Both the position numbers and the translations under genes were made by a program. A DNA stretch of 64,000 bases, from contig CAJUKK010000001.1 in assembly GCA_910586985.1 (NCBI GenBank), positions 1 through 64,000 on the forward strand. Direction: 5' to 3'. Below the pieces are notes generated by a model. The model did no database searches. It saw only the letters and a program-made list of their open reading frames with translations, and was not told the DNA's origin. The stretch is from an uncultured Christensenellaceae bacterium (GTDB taxonomy: Bacteria > Bacillota > Clostridia > Christensenellales > Borkfalkiaceae). Below are positions 45,067-53,723 of the stretch, piece by piece. Within the stretch, counting starts at the first letter, position 1. Every line of letters starts with the position of its first letter.

Positions 45067-46029
45067 GTGAATACGCTAACTGAAATTGCAGCCGTGATCA
45101 AATCGGCTGAGAGCGCGGTGATTTTTACGCATATGCGGCCGGACGGGGATACCCTCGGCAGCGGACTTGCGCTTTCCCGCGCTCTTTCGCATTTAAACAT
45201 CAAAAATCAGGTATTAAACGAGGGTACGATTCCGGATACGTTTACATGCCTGAGCGGGGTAAAAGATATCCGTTCCAATGCGGATATTGACGCGGAACTC
45301 TATATCTGCGTGGATTCGAGCGAGCCTTCCCGTTTGGGCGCGCTTGAAGCCTTTTACAATGCGGGCGCACGCAAGAAAATTACGATAAATATCGATCACC
45401 ATATATCGAATATACGATATGCCAAATATAACTTTGTCCGCGAACGTTCTTCTAACTGTGAAAACATCGCGGAGCTTATTTCGATTCTTGGCGTACGGTT
45501 CGATCGGGAGATTGCGAAGCTGCTTATGGGCGGACTTATAACCGATTCGGGAAACTTTTCGCACAGCGACGTGGGCGGCGATACGTTTCGTATAGCGGCA
45601 CAGCTTGCAGATGCGGGAGCGGACGTGAACTTACTCGGTTACGAGCTTTTTCGCAAGCGTACAAAGGCGCGTGCGAAACTGTATGCCGAAGTTGTCTCCA
45701 AACTCAGATATCTGCACGACGACCGCTTTGTAATCGCTTTTGTTCCGCAAGAGGCGATTGCGCGCTACGGACTTGGTTCGGATGCAACGGACGGGATCGT
45801 GGATTTCGGACTTACGGTAGACACGGTAGAGGTGAGCGCGTGTCTGCTTGAAGTGAAAAAAGAACAATATAAAGTATCGCTGCGTTCCAAAGGGAAAGTA
45901 AACGTAAACGAAATTGCTCGTACGTTCGGGGGCGGCGGTCACATTCTGGCTTCCGGCTGTATGCTTTTCGGCGCGGTGGAAGAGGTGATCGACCGCTTAT
46001 CGTATGCGGTGTTTCAACATATGGAATAA
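45067..46029 (+). CDS. nrnA: DHH family nanoRNase/pAp phosphatase (NrnA-like)
   Basis: A 320-aa DHH-DHHA1 phosphoesterase that degrades very short RNA and may dephosphorylate pAp. Metal-site motifs are FTHMRPDGDTLGSG, VDSSEPSR, NIDHHISN and GGLITDSGNFSHS, and the DHHA1 domain has FGGGGHILASG. The start is a GTG at 45067, a few bases after rbfA. It overlaps the truB start by one base. Confidence 0.92.
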   Translation: MNTLTEIAAVIKSAESAVIFTHMRPDGDTLGSGLALSRALSHLNIKNQVLNEGTIPDTFTCLSGVKDIRSNADIDAELYICVDSSEPSRLGALEAFYNAGARKKITINIDHHISNIRYAKYNFVRERSSNCENIAELISILGVRFDREIAKLLMGGLITDSGNFSHSDVGGDTFRIAAQLADAGADVNLLGYELFRKRTKARAKLYAEVVSKLRYLHDDRFVIAFVPQEAIARYGLGSDATDGIVDFGLTVDTVEVSACLLEVKKEQYKVSLRSKGKVNVNEIARTFGGGGHILASGCMLFGAVEEVIDRLSYAVFQHME

Positions 46030-46871
46030 TGACGACAGGATTTTTTAATTTATTTAAAGAAGAGGGCGTAACGTCCACAGCGCTTGTTAACCGCATGAAA
46101 CGGCTCACCAAAACGCCTTGCGGACATATGGGAACGCTTGATCCGCTTGCAGCGGGGGTGCTCCCCGTCGGCGTCGGGAGAGCGACGCGTCTCTTTGATT
46201 ATTTTTTGAAAAAACAGAAACGGTACACGGCACGGTTTCGTTTCGGCGCAACGACGAAGACGCTTGACCGCGAGGGTGAAATAATAACGGGCGGGCATGT
46301 TCCGAGCGAAGTTGAAATCAAATCGGTATTGAAAGACTTTATCGGTGAAATTGCGCAAGTTCCGCCCGCATACAGCGCGAAAAGCGTAAACGGTAAGCGA
46401 AGTTATGAATTGGCGCGCGCAGGACAAGAGGTGGAACTGCCTGCAAAACAGGTGCGGATATTTTCGTTTGAACTCCTGACGCAGACGGGAGAGGATGAGT
46501 TCGAGTTTGAAATTTTGTGCGGCGGCGGTACGTATATCCGTTCGTTGGCGCGCGACGTGGCGTCGACTCTCGGAACGCTCGGATATATGACGAAACTCAC
46601 GCGTACGGCGAGCGGTGTATTTGTATTGGAAAACGCAGTTCCGGTCGAACAAATTACCGAGGCAAACGCAAACGAGTTTCTTATACCGACGGAAAGCGTT
46701 TTGCCTTTTCCCGTTTTGTCGGAAAAGGAAACGGACGGGCGGATTTTTCACGGAATCGCTGTGGATACAGGTCTCAGCGACGGGGACTACAAAATTTACA
46801 ATAACGGAAATTTTTACGGGATTGCCCGCGCAGCGGCGGGAAAGATGAAGATTGCGGTTAAATTATGTTAA
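46029..46871 (+). CDS. truB: tRNA pseudouridine(55) synthase
   Basis: A 280-aa enzyme making pseudouridine 55 in tRNA. The catalytic Asp lies in GHMGTLDPLAAGVLPVGVG, followed by the RSLARDVASTLG region and a short PUA-like tail. The ATG begins in the nrnA stop codon. Confidence 0.95.
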   Translation: MTTGFFNLFKEEGVTSTALVNRMKRLTKTPCGHMGTLDPLAAGVLPVGVGRATRLFDYFLKKQKRYTARFRFGATTKTLDREGEIITGGHVPSEVEIKSVLKDFIGEIAQVPPAYSAKSVNGKRSYELARAGQEVELPAKQVRIFSFELLTQTGEDEFEFEILCGGGTYIRSLARDVASTLGTLGYMTKLTRTASGVFVLENAVPVEQITEANANEFLIPTESVLPFPVLSEKETDGRIFHGIAVDTGLSDGDYKIYNNGNFYGIARAAAGKMKIAVKLC

Positions 46872-47740
46872 AAAAAATTACGCAAAATGAAACGTATAGC
46901 GAGCCTTGCGCGTTGTTGCTCGGTGGATTCGACGGTATCCATATCGGGCATAAGACGCTCCTCGACGAGGCGTTAAAGACGGGATTGCCTGTCGGAATTA
47001 CTTCCATCTGCGGGGCGAAAGCGGGTGGAGATTTATATACTTTTTCTGAACGGGAGCATGTTTACAATGCGGCGGGGTGCGCGTTCGTGTGGGAAATTCC
47101 TTTCACGCCGGAGTTGAAAGAGACGAGTCCTGTTGCCTTTTTAAAGTCCGTTTTTTCACGGTTTCGGGTAAAGGCGGTATTTTGCGGCGAAGATTTTACA
47201 TTCGGGAAGAATGCGGCGGGCACGCCTGAGCTTTTAAAGAAAATTGCGCCTTGTCCCGTATATGCGTTAAAGTTGAAAACGGTAAACGGCATGAAGGTAG
47301 CGTCGACGCAGATCAAGCGATTGCTTTCCGAAGGAAATATGCGCGAGGCGAACGCGCTGCTGATCGGCGGATTCTTTTTACAGGGAGTAGTAGAGTACGG
47401 CAGACGCGTAGGACATTCGCTCGGTTTTCCTACCGTAAATCTGACTTATCCGCAAGAAAAATTTCCTGTACGCGAAGGCGTGTACGGCGGATATGCGGAG
47501 ACGGCGGCGGGGAGGTTTCCCGCAATCGTCAACCTTGGCGCGCGTCCCACTTTCGGCGTAACCGAGCGTAAGACAGAGGCGTATCTGGACGGCTTTAACG
47601 GGGATTTGTACGGACAGACCGTGCGTATCTATCCGACGGAATTTTATCGTCCGATAAAAAAATTTGAAAGCAGAGAACAACTGATTGAGCAGTTACAGAA
47701 AGATATCGCGCGGTTGCGCGCGGAGGTGAAACATGATTAA
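46865..47740 (+). CDS. ribF: bifunctional riboflavin kinase/FAD synthetase
   Basis: A 291-aa enzyme turning riboflavin to FMN and FAD. The N-terminal adenylyltransferase domain has LLGGFDGIHIGH and VFCGEDFTFGKNAAG; the C-terminal kinase domain has GRRVGHSLGFPTVNL and GVYGGYAE. It overlaps truB by 7 bp and the next gene by 8 bp. Confidence 0.95.
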   Translation: MLKKITQNETYSEPCALLLGGFDGIHIGHKTLLDEALKTGLPVGITSICGAKAGGDLYTFSEREHVYNAAGCAFVWEIPFTPELKETSPVAFLKSVFSRFRVKAVFCGEDFTFGKNAAGTPELLKKIAPCPVYALKLKTVNGMKVASTQIKRLLSEGNMREANALLIGGFFLQGVVEYGRRVGHSLGFPTVNLTYPQEKFPVREGVYGGYAETAAGRFPAIVNLGARPTFGVTERKTEAYLDGFNGDLYGQTVRIYPTEFYRPIKKFESREQLIEQLQKDIARLRAEVKHD

Positions 47741-48599
47741 ATTCGGGCCGAGCGGAAATTCGGAGAGTTTTTACGCCGAGGGGTATTCGCATACGGAACA
47801 GGCGGCGGCTTATGTAAGAGGACGCGGACTCGATTGCTTTGAATATTCTTTCGGAAGAGGCGTTCGCATGACGTTGGAGAAAGCTGAGAAAATCGGCGAA
47901 GCGTTTTTGAAAGAGAGTGTCGAACTTTCGGTACACGCGCCGTATTTTATCAATTTTGCCAATCCTGACGATGAGATGGTGGCAAAGTCGTACGGCTACG
48001 TGCTTGACAGCGGCAAAATGCTCAAAGCCATGGGCGGCAAACGGTGCGTGTTCCACCCTGCGGCGCAGGGAAAAGACACGCGCGAAACGGCTGTGGAACG
48101 CACGTGCGACAGGCTAAACGTACTCCGCGATTACATTTATCTCAACGATATGCAGGATCTCATGTTCTGTCCCGAGACGATGGGGAAACTTGCGCAGATC
48201 GGCACGGTAGAGGAAATTACGCGTTTTTGCGAAATTGATCCCGTTTTTACGCCGTGCGTAGATTTCGGACACGTAAACGCTCGCGAACAGGGAAGTCTAA
48301 AAACCGAGCGGGATTATCGTGATTTGCTTGAATATATGCTCGGTCGGCTTGGTTATGAGCGCATGAAACATTTTCACGTGCACTTTTCCAAAATCATGTA
48401 CGGAGCGCGCGGAGAGATTAAACATTTAACATTTGCAGACGACAAATACGGACCTGAATTCGAACCGCTCGCAAGCGCGCTTGCCGATTTAAAGTTGGAA
48501 CCTTATATTGTATCCGAATCAGACGGTACGCAAGCGGAGGACGCCGCAACGATGAAAGAATGCTTTCAAGCGGTTTTTCGCAGCAGATTAAATAAATAG
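47733..48599 (+). CDS. endonuclease IV-like TIM-barrel protein
   Basis: A 288-aa TIM barrel of the AP endonuclease family 2. Metal-ligand regions can be matched to Nfo: SVHAPYFIN, FHPAAQG, CPETMGK, CVDFGHVN, KHFHVHFSK and SESDG. The usual DRH segment reads EIKH, so one zinc ligand (Asp) appears replaced, and repair activity is uncertain. It overlaps ribF by 8 bp and closes the operon. Confidence 0.8.
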   Translation: MIKFGPSGNSESFYAEGYSHTEQAAAYVRGRGLDCFEYSFGRGVRMTLEKAEKIGEAFLKESVELSVHAPYFINFANPDDEMVAKSYGYVLDSGKMLKAMGGKRCVFHPAAQGKDTRETAVERTCDRLNVLRDYIYLNDMQDLMFCPETMGKLAQIGTVEEITRFCEIDPVFTPCVDFGHVNAREQGSLKTERDYRDLLEYMLGRLGYERMKHFHVHFSKIMYGARGEIKHLTFADDKYGPEFEPLASALADLKLEPYIVSESDGTQAEDAATMKECFQAVFRSRLNK

Positions 48600-48615
48600 C
48601 AGAAAATATTCTTTT

Positions 48616-49359
48616 ATGGGCAAGAAGAAAAAACACGTTCAAACGGAAAAGGAGCGTCTTTATCAGGAGGATGCGGCGCGAAAGCGTGCGCAAAAAGCCG
48701 AGCTTGCGAAAAAAAACGAGCGTCGGCAGATTTTTGTTTTGTTCATGATTTTTGTTGTGTTGTTTGCCGTTTCCGTCTCATTTGCCGCTTGGAGCATTGC
48801 CCGCATGCACAACTACGAATCAAATTATATTCGCGTTACAGGTAAAATTACCGACTATAAAATTCATCATCATCCGATAGAAAGAAGTTCAACGTATACG
48901 CTTGTTATTACCTATACATACGAAGGTTGTACTTATGAAATCTCCGATCATACGGGCTACAGCGCCCGTCCTGTGGATAAGATCGGTACTTTTACGGAAG
49001 TTTACGTTAATCCGCAATCTCCCGAACAGGCGACGAGGGTAAGCTCTTCCGACGGACTCTCGCTTGTAAGCGTGATCGCATTTTCCTTTTCTGCCGTTGC
49101 TTATATTCTTTGGATCGCTATACTTCTGCAAAGGGGCGGCAGTACTTTTTACAGACGGGCGTTATGTGTCTGGCTACCCGTTGTTTTGTTGAGTATCGGC
49201 ACTTGCTTTTTGTTTTGGATCGGACTTGCGAACGTCGGCTTTGGAGCGGTATTCAACCGATTTGACGGCGCGGTGGGTTATATCGTCGTTGCCGCGCTTA
49301 CGGCGGTTGCTTGTTTGGTCGATTTTTGCTTGTCTTACAGGAAAGGCAATCGGAGATAA
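48616..49359 (+). CDS. DUF3592-like membrane protein
   Basis: A 247-aa protein with a Lys-rich N-terminal coil (about 1-35), a membrane helix (36-60), an extracytoplasmic domain (about 65-140, with YTLVITYTYEGCTYEIS like DUF3592), and three more helices. No clear ribosome site. It sits 16 bp after the endonuclease IV-like gene. Function unknown. Confidence 0.7.
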   Translation: MGKKKKHVQTEKERLYQEDAARKRAQKAELAKKNERRQIFVLFMIFVVLFAVSVSFAAWSIARMHNYESNYIRVTGKITDYKIHHHPIERSSTYTLVITYTYEGCTYEISDHTGYSARPVDKIGTFTEVYVNPQSPEQATRVSSSDGLSLVSVIAFSFSAVAYILWIAILLQRGGSTFYRRALCVWLPVVLLSIGTCFLFWIGLANVGFGAVFNRFDGAVGYIVVAALTAVACLVDFCLSYRKGNRR

Positions 49360-49393
49360 GGCGGGGAAGATATCACTTTTTTTAATAAAAGTG

Positions 49394-49422
49394 TTGACTT
49401 GATTGTATGTTTTTGTTATAAT
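49394..49422 (+). promoter_or_regulatory. promoter of the M24 peptidase gene
   Basis: TTGACT (49394-49399) and TATAAT (49417-49422) are 17 bp apart. The ATG at 49429 begins at the expected start site. A weak CACTTTT/AAAAGTG hairpin immediately precedes the -35 box. Confidence 0.85.
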
Positions 49423-49428
49423 ATGGAT

Positions 49429-50484
49429 ATGTTTTCGGAAAGAGCGAAAAAAATATTCGACATGGCGGGTGCGGATGCACTCCTTGTTGAAACCGATTTT
49501 TTACGCCGATATCTCACCGGCTTTTTGTCGACGGACGGATACGCTGTCGTTGAAAAGGATAAGTGTACGCTCGTCGTCGATTCGAGATACTTTGAGGCGG
49601 CGGAAAAACAACTCGCAGGTAGTGGAGTAAAGATAGTCGAGGGAGTATACGCGAAAGCGGAGGAACTTTTAAGCGGTTATCATACGATTGGCGTTCCCTA
49701 TCCTTTTCTTTCGCTCGCAAATGCGAACAGGCTCACGGAAAACGGCTTTGCTTTAAAAGACTGTATGCCTGCGTTTAAATCGGCTATGACGGTCAAGAGC
49801 GCACATGAAATTGCACTCATCCAGAAGGCTTGCGTGATTGCGGAAGAGGCGTTTATAAAGTTGCTGCCCGAGATTAAGGAGGGTATGACGGAATCCGCGG
49901 TTGCCGCACTGCTCGAATACAATATGCGCTCGCTTGGCGCGGAAGGAGTCTCGTTCGATACGATCGTGGCGTTCGGGGCAAACGGTTCCGTACCGCACCA
50001 TGAGACGGGCAAAACCAAACTTAAGTTCGGCGATCCCGTACTGATAGACTTTGGTTGCAAGGTAGAGGGGTACTGTTCGGATATTACGCGCACATTCCTG
50101 TTCGGCGACGATAAAAAACATGAAAAATTTAAGACTGTCTATGCGGAAGTTTTAAAAGCGCACGAGCTTGTTAAAGAAAATTTACGCGCGGGCATGACGG
50201 GACGCGAAGCGGACGATATTGCGCGCTCACACTTAAAAAAGAGCGATCTTGCGCAGTATTTTACTCATTCATTGGGACACGGCGTGGGGTTGCAGATTCA
50301 CGAATATCCTCTTTTAACGCCGCGCGGCGAAGAAGTTTTAAAAGACGGCATGGTATTTTCGGACGAACCGGGGGTATACTTAAAAGGCGAGTTCGGGATT
50401 CGTATCGAGGATACGGTGCGACTCGAAGAGGGGAAAGCCGTATCTTTCATGGGAAAAACAGAGAGAAATCTCATTATATTATAA
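49429..50484 (+). CDS. Xaa-Pro peptidase, M24 family, leaderless
   Basis: A 351-aa aminopeptidase P-like enzyme that removes N-terminal residues next to proline. The creatinase N-domain (about 1-120) leads to the pita-bread domain with metal ligands in LIDFGCKVEGYCSDITRTF, HSLGHGVGLQIHE, DEPGVY and IRIEDT. The ATG at 49429 lies six bases beyond TATAAT; another ATG at 49423 would precede the transcription start, so the mRNA is predicted leaderless. It precedes efp by 21 bp. Prolyl-peptide turnover next to EF-P is a known genomic pairing. Confidence 0.93.
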   Translation: MFSERAKKIFDMAGADALLVETDFLRRYLTGFLSTDGYAVVEKDKCTLVVDSRYFEAAEKQLAGSGVKIVEGVYAKAEELLSGYHTIGVPYPFLSLANANRLTENGFALKDCMPAFKSAMTVKSAHEIALIQKACVIAEEAFIKLLPEIKEGMTESAVAALLEYNMRSLGAEGVSFDTIVAFGANGSVPHHETGKTKLKFGDPVLIDFGCKVEGYCSDITRTFLFGDDKKHEKFKTVYAEVLKAHELVKENLRAGMTGREADDIARSHLKKSDLAQYFTHSLGHGVGLQIHEYPLLTPRGEEVLKDGMVFSDEPGVYLKGEFGIRIEDTVRLEEGKAVSFMGKTERNLIIL

Positions 50485-50505
50485 TCAATCAAGGAGTATA
50501 AAAAC

Positions 50506-51069
50506 ATGGCACAGATTTTAGCAGGAGACATCAGAAAGGGCGCTACGTTCGAATATAAGAGCGGTGTGTATACGGTAACGGAATTCCAGCACGTAAAACC
50601 CGGAAAGGGCGCGGCATTCGTGCGTTGCACGCTTAAAAACGTGGTTACGGGACAAGTTCTTTCGGACGAAACGTTTAACCCCACGGCTAAGCTCGAAACG
50701 GCGCAGGTCGAAACCAAGAAGATGACTTATTCGTATACGGACGGCGAGTTCTATTACTTTATGGACGAAGAATTTAATCTTACGCCCCTCAATTTAAGTC
50801 AGGTTGAAGACGCGCTCCGCTATATCCGCGAAAACGACACGGTAACCGTAAAATTTCTTTACGACAATGCCTTTTCGGTCGAGCCTGAAAACTTTGTTGA
50901 ACTAAAAGTTGTGGAGGCTGAACCGGGCGTTCGCGGCAATACTGCAACCAATGTAACGAAAGCCGCTAAGGTAGAGACGGGCGCAACTTTCCAAGTGCCC
51001 ATGTTCGTCAACGAGGGCGATACCATTCGTATCGATACCCGCACCGGCGAATATATGTCGAGAGTATAA
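50506..51069 (+). CDS. efp: elongation factor P
   Basis: A 187-aa tRNA-shaped factor that rescues ribosomes stalled at polyproline. The tip loop HVKPGKGAAF keeps the Lys that is modified in many species; no modification genes are in the window. The OB domains follow (YYFMDEEFN..., FVNEGDTIRIDTRTGEYMSR). AAGGAG precedes the ATG. Confidence 0.97.
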   Translation: MAQILAGDIRKGATFEYKSGVYTVTEFQHVKPGKGAAFVRCTLKNVVTGQVLSDETFNPTAKLETAQVETKKMTYSYTDGEFYYFMDEEFNLTPLNLSQVEDALRYIRENDTVTVKFLYDNAFSVEPENFVELKVVEAEPGVRGNTATNVTKAAKVETGATFQVPMFVNEGDTIRIDTRTGEYMSRV

Positions 51070-51073
51070 CATT

Positions 51074-51514
51074 ATGAAATTCGTTGCACAGAGAGTATTG
51101 CGTGCGACGCTCACAGTAAACGGTCAGCTCGTTTCCGAAATCGGACGCGGGCTTGTCGTTTTTTTGGGTGTAAAAACGGATGACGGCGTTGTAAAAGCGG
51201 AAAAAATTGCGGAAAAGATAGCAAAGCTGCGTGTGTTTTCTGATGAAAACGGGAAAATGAATCTATGCGTACGAGATATCGTCGGCGAGGTTTTACTAGT
51301 TTCTCAATTCACGTTATATGGCGATGCGCAAAAGGGGAACCGTCCGAGCTTTACAGCGGCGGCGCGTCCCGAGCTTGCTGATCCGCTCTATAGCGACGTG
51401 GCGAGAATACTCAAAGAAACTTGGGGCGTCTCCGTGAAAACGGGCGTGTTCGGCGCGGATATGCGTATTTTGCAGGAGAACGACGGTCCTGTGACGATTA
51501 TCTACGAAATTTAA
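51074..51514 (+). CDS. dtd: D-aminoacyl-tRNA deacylase
   Basis: A 146-aa homodimeric proofreading enzyme that hydrolyses D-amino acids from tRNA. It shows SQFTLYGDAQKGNRPSFTAAA and the C-terminal MRILQENDGPVTIIYEI with the GP chiral-gate motif. Five bases follow efp. Confidence 0.96.
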   Translation: MKFVAQRVLRATLTVNGQLVSEIGRGLVVFLGVKTDDGVVKAEKIAEKIAKLRVFSDENGKMNLCVRDIVGEVLLVSQFTLYGDAQKGNRPSFTAAARPELADPLYSDVARILKETWGVSVKTGVFGADMRILQENDGPVTIIYEI

Positions 51515-51523
51515 GAGGAAGTA

Positions 51524-52363
51524 ATGAAAATCACTTATTTTGGTACGGGTGCGGCGGAGGGAATCCCCGCTCTCTTTTGCAACTGTGATTATTGCAGGAG
51601 CGTGAGAAAGACAGGTGGGAGATCGATTCGCTCGCGGTCACAGGTGATTGTGGACGGAGAGCTTGCCATCGATTTTCCGCCCGATTGCTTTTATCATGCG
51701 GCGGTTATGGGTGCGGATTTCTCCGCAATCCGTTATTTGCTGGTAACGCATTCGCACATGGATCATTTTTATGCGCACGATTTTATTTTGCGAGGATACA
51801 AATACGCGTCGGCAATGGTTTCGGGTACGCTCGATATTTTCGGCAACGAGGAGGTAAAGTGCGTTTTTGAAGAGTGCACGCGGCGGGAACTCCGTCCTGA
51901 AATCGGAGATACCGTTTTTTTGCATACCCTTGCGCCGTTTGAGGAATCAACGTTTGGCGCATGGCGGATTAACACTCTTAAAGCGCAGCACACTTCTACC
52001 GATCCGATTCTCTATCTGATCGAAAAGGGGAATAAACGGATTTTACATTTGACCGATACAGGCAGATTGCCCGAGGAAAATTATTCCTATCTCGCGGCGG
52101 TGTGTGAAAAACCCGTCGATCTGATTACTTTTGACTGTACGTTTTTATGGGAAGAGACTAAACCGAATGCGCGGCATATGGGTTTGGATGAAAATCTGCG
52201 CACTTTTGCACGTTTAAAAGAGTTAGGACTTGCAACCGACCGAACAAAGAGAGTAATTACGCACTTTTCACATAATTCCCGTCCGACGGAGGAAAGTTTG
52301 AAACGCGCCGAGGAAAAGTTCGGCGCAATTGCGGCGTACGACGGCATGGAGATCGTGATATGA
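51524..52363 (+). CDS. metallo-beta-lactamase fold hydrolase, PhnP-like
   Basis: A 279-aa protein. An N-terminal CNCDYCRSV cluster may bind zinc, as in PhnP; the metal motif is THSHMDHFYAHDF, and HLTDTGRLPEENY resembles the later Asp ligand region. The fold cleaves cyclic phosphodiesters in known members, but no phosphonate genes are nearby. The stop overlaps the NUDIX start. Confidence 0.88.
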   Translation: MKITYFGTGAAEGIPALFCNCDYCRSVRKTGGRSIRSRSQVIVDGELAIDFPPDCFYHAAVMGADFSAIRYLLVTHSHMDHFYAHDFILRGYKYASAMVSGTLDIFGNEEVKCVFEECTRRELRPEIGDTVFLHTLAPFEESTFGAWRINTLKAQHTSTDPILYLIEKGNKRILHLTDTGRLPEENYSYLAAVCEKPVDLITFDCTFLWEETKPNARHMGLDENLRTFARLKELGLATDRTKRVITHFSHNSRPTEESLKRAEEKFGAIAAYDGMEIVI

Positions 52364-52833
52364 CGGGCGATTTGAGCGTAAAACTTGCAGAAGGAGTGTT
52401 GAATATACGCGTCGGCGCGTTGCTTATAAAGGGGGACGGCGTGCTTATGGTGCACGGCAGGCACGGCGACTTCTATACCGTGGGCGGGCGTGTGCGGTTC
52501 GGAGAGACGATGGAGGCGGCAATCGGGCGGGAACTTACGGAGGAGCTCGGCGAAAAGGCAAAGATTTTGAAGAACGGAGAACTCTGCGCCGTGCTTGAAA
52601 ATTTTTTCGTAATCGACGGGGAACGCTTTCACGAATTGTCCGCTTATTTTCGGTATGACGCGACTGCGCTCGAGATAGAAAGTGGCGTTTCCCTTTGCGA
52701 CGAAAACGAGACGCTCGAGTGGATTTCCTTAAATGAAATGAAGGACTTAACGGTATATCCGCTGTTTTTGAAAGAGGGGATACCGAGCGACGGAGGAGTA
52801 AAATTTCTGAGCATCGTGGAGGAGGATTTTTGA
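52360..52833 (+). CDS. NUDIX hydrolase
   Basis: A 157-aa protein. The NUDIX box is GRVRFGETMEAAIGRELTEE followed by LGEKA. The substrate is a nucleoside-diphosphate derivative of unknown type. Overlaps the MBL gene by 4 bp. Confidence 0.9.
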   Translation: MTGDLSVKLAEGVLNIRVGALLIKGDGVLMVHGRHGDFYTVGGRVRFGETMEAAIGRELTEELGEKAKILKNGELCAVLENFFVIDGERFHELSAYFRYDATALEIESGVSLCDENETLEWISLNEMKDLTVYPLFLKEGIPSDGGVKFLSIVEEDF

Positions 52834-52834
52834 G

Positions 52835-53656
52835 ATGGGCAAGACGCTGTATCTGAGCGATCTGGACGGGACGCTCTTAACGCCTGCGGTGAGATTGAGC
52901 GCGTTTACTGCCGAGACGGTCAACCGTTTTGTGGAAGGCGGCGGATACTTTTCGTATGCGACGGCGCGTAGCGGCGAGTCTTCAAAAACGATTACGGAGG
53001 GGCTTAGGGTTCGTTTGCCTGTGATTACGCATAACGGCGCATATATCGTCGATCGCGATACAAACGAAACGCTTTATAAAACGGTGTTTTCACGGGAAGA
53101 GACAGAAGAAGTGCTCTCAACGTTTTTTACGGCGGATTTGTGCCCGATTACTTATGCTATTATCGAAGGAAGACACCGCTTTTCTTACGTAGAATCATTG
53201 TCGTCTCGGGCGCAAATGGAGTTTCTTGAAAGCAAATATCACTCGCCGCGCAGACGCGAAGTGCAAAAAGAAACAGAACTTTTTGACGGCGAAGTATTTT
53301 ATTTTACCTGTATCGATGAAGAAGAGAAATTGAGACCCGTATTCGAATTGTTAAAAAAGAAGTATCGATGCGAATTTGCGCGGGATATTTACAGCGGAGA
53401 GATGTGGTTAGAGATCATGAAAAAGGATGCAACCAAAGCGCATGCTGCGCTTATTTTGAAAAAAATGCTTGGTTGCGACAAACTTGTTTGTTTCGGCGAT
53501 CAGGCGAACGATATCCCTATGTTTGAAGTCGCCGACGAATGTTATGCAGTTTTAAATGCCGCCGAGGGTTTAAAGAAAACGGCTATGGGTGTAATTGGTT
53601 CTAACAGAGAGGACGGCGTTGCTAAATGGATATGCAAAAATATTTTTAAGGAATAA
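52835..53656 (+). CDS. HAD-superfamily hydrolase, Cof type
   Basis: A 273-aa phosphatase with the nucleophile motif LSDLDGTLL, a C2B cap, and CFGDQANDIPMF near the C-terminus. GAGGAGG precedes the ATG, overlapping the end of the NUDIX gene. Substrate unknown. Terminator 53673-53711. Confidence 0.93.
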   Translation: MGKTLYLSDLDGTLLTPAVRLSAFTAETVNRFVEGGGYFSYATARSGESSKTITEGLRVRLPVITHNGAYIVDRDTNETLYKTVFSREETEEVLSTFFTADLCPITYAIIEGRHRFSYVESLSSRAQMEFLESKYHSPRRREVQKETELFDGEVFYFTCIDEEEKLRPVFELLKKKYRCEFARDIYSGEMWLEIMKKDATKAHAALILKKMLGCDKLVCFGDQANDIPMFEVADECYAVLNAAEGLKKTAMGVIGSNREDGVAKWICKNIFKE

Positions 53657-53672
53657 CTATTAATGAGCGGAT

Positions 53673-53711
53673 AAAGACCCCGCCTGCCGATATTCGGCAG
53701 GCGGGGTCTTT
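53673..53711. terminator. bidirectional terminator
   Basis: An 18-bp perfect stem (AAAGACCCCGCCTGCCGA with complement, 3-nt loop) with U-runs on both strands, between the HAD and GH43 genes, which converge. Confidence 0.9.
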
Positions 53712-53723
53712 ATTTTGTGAAAC

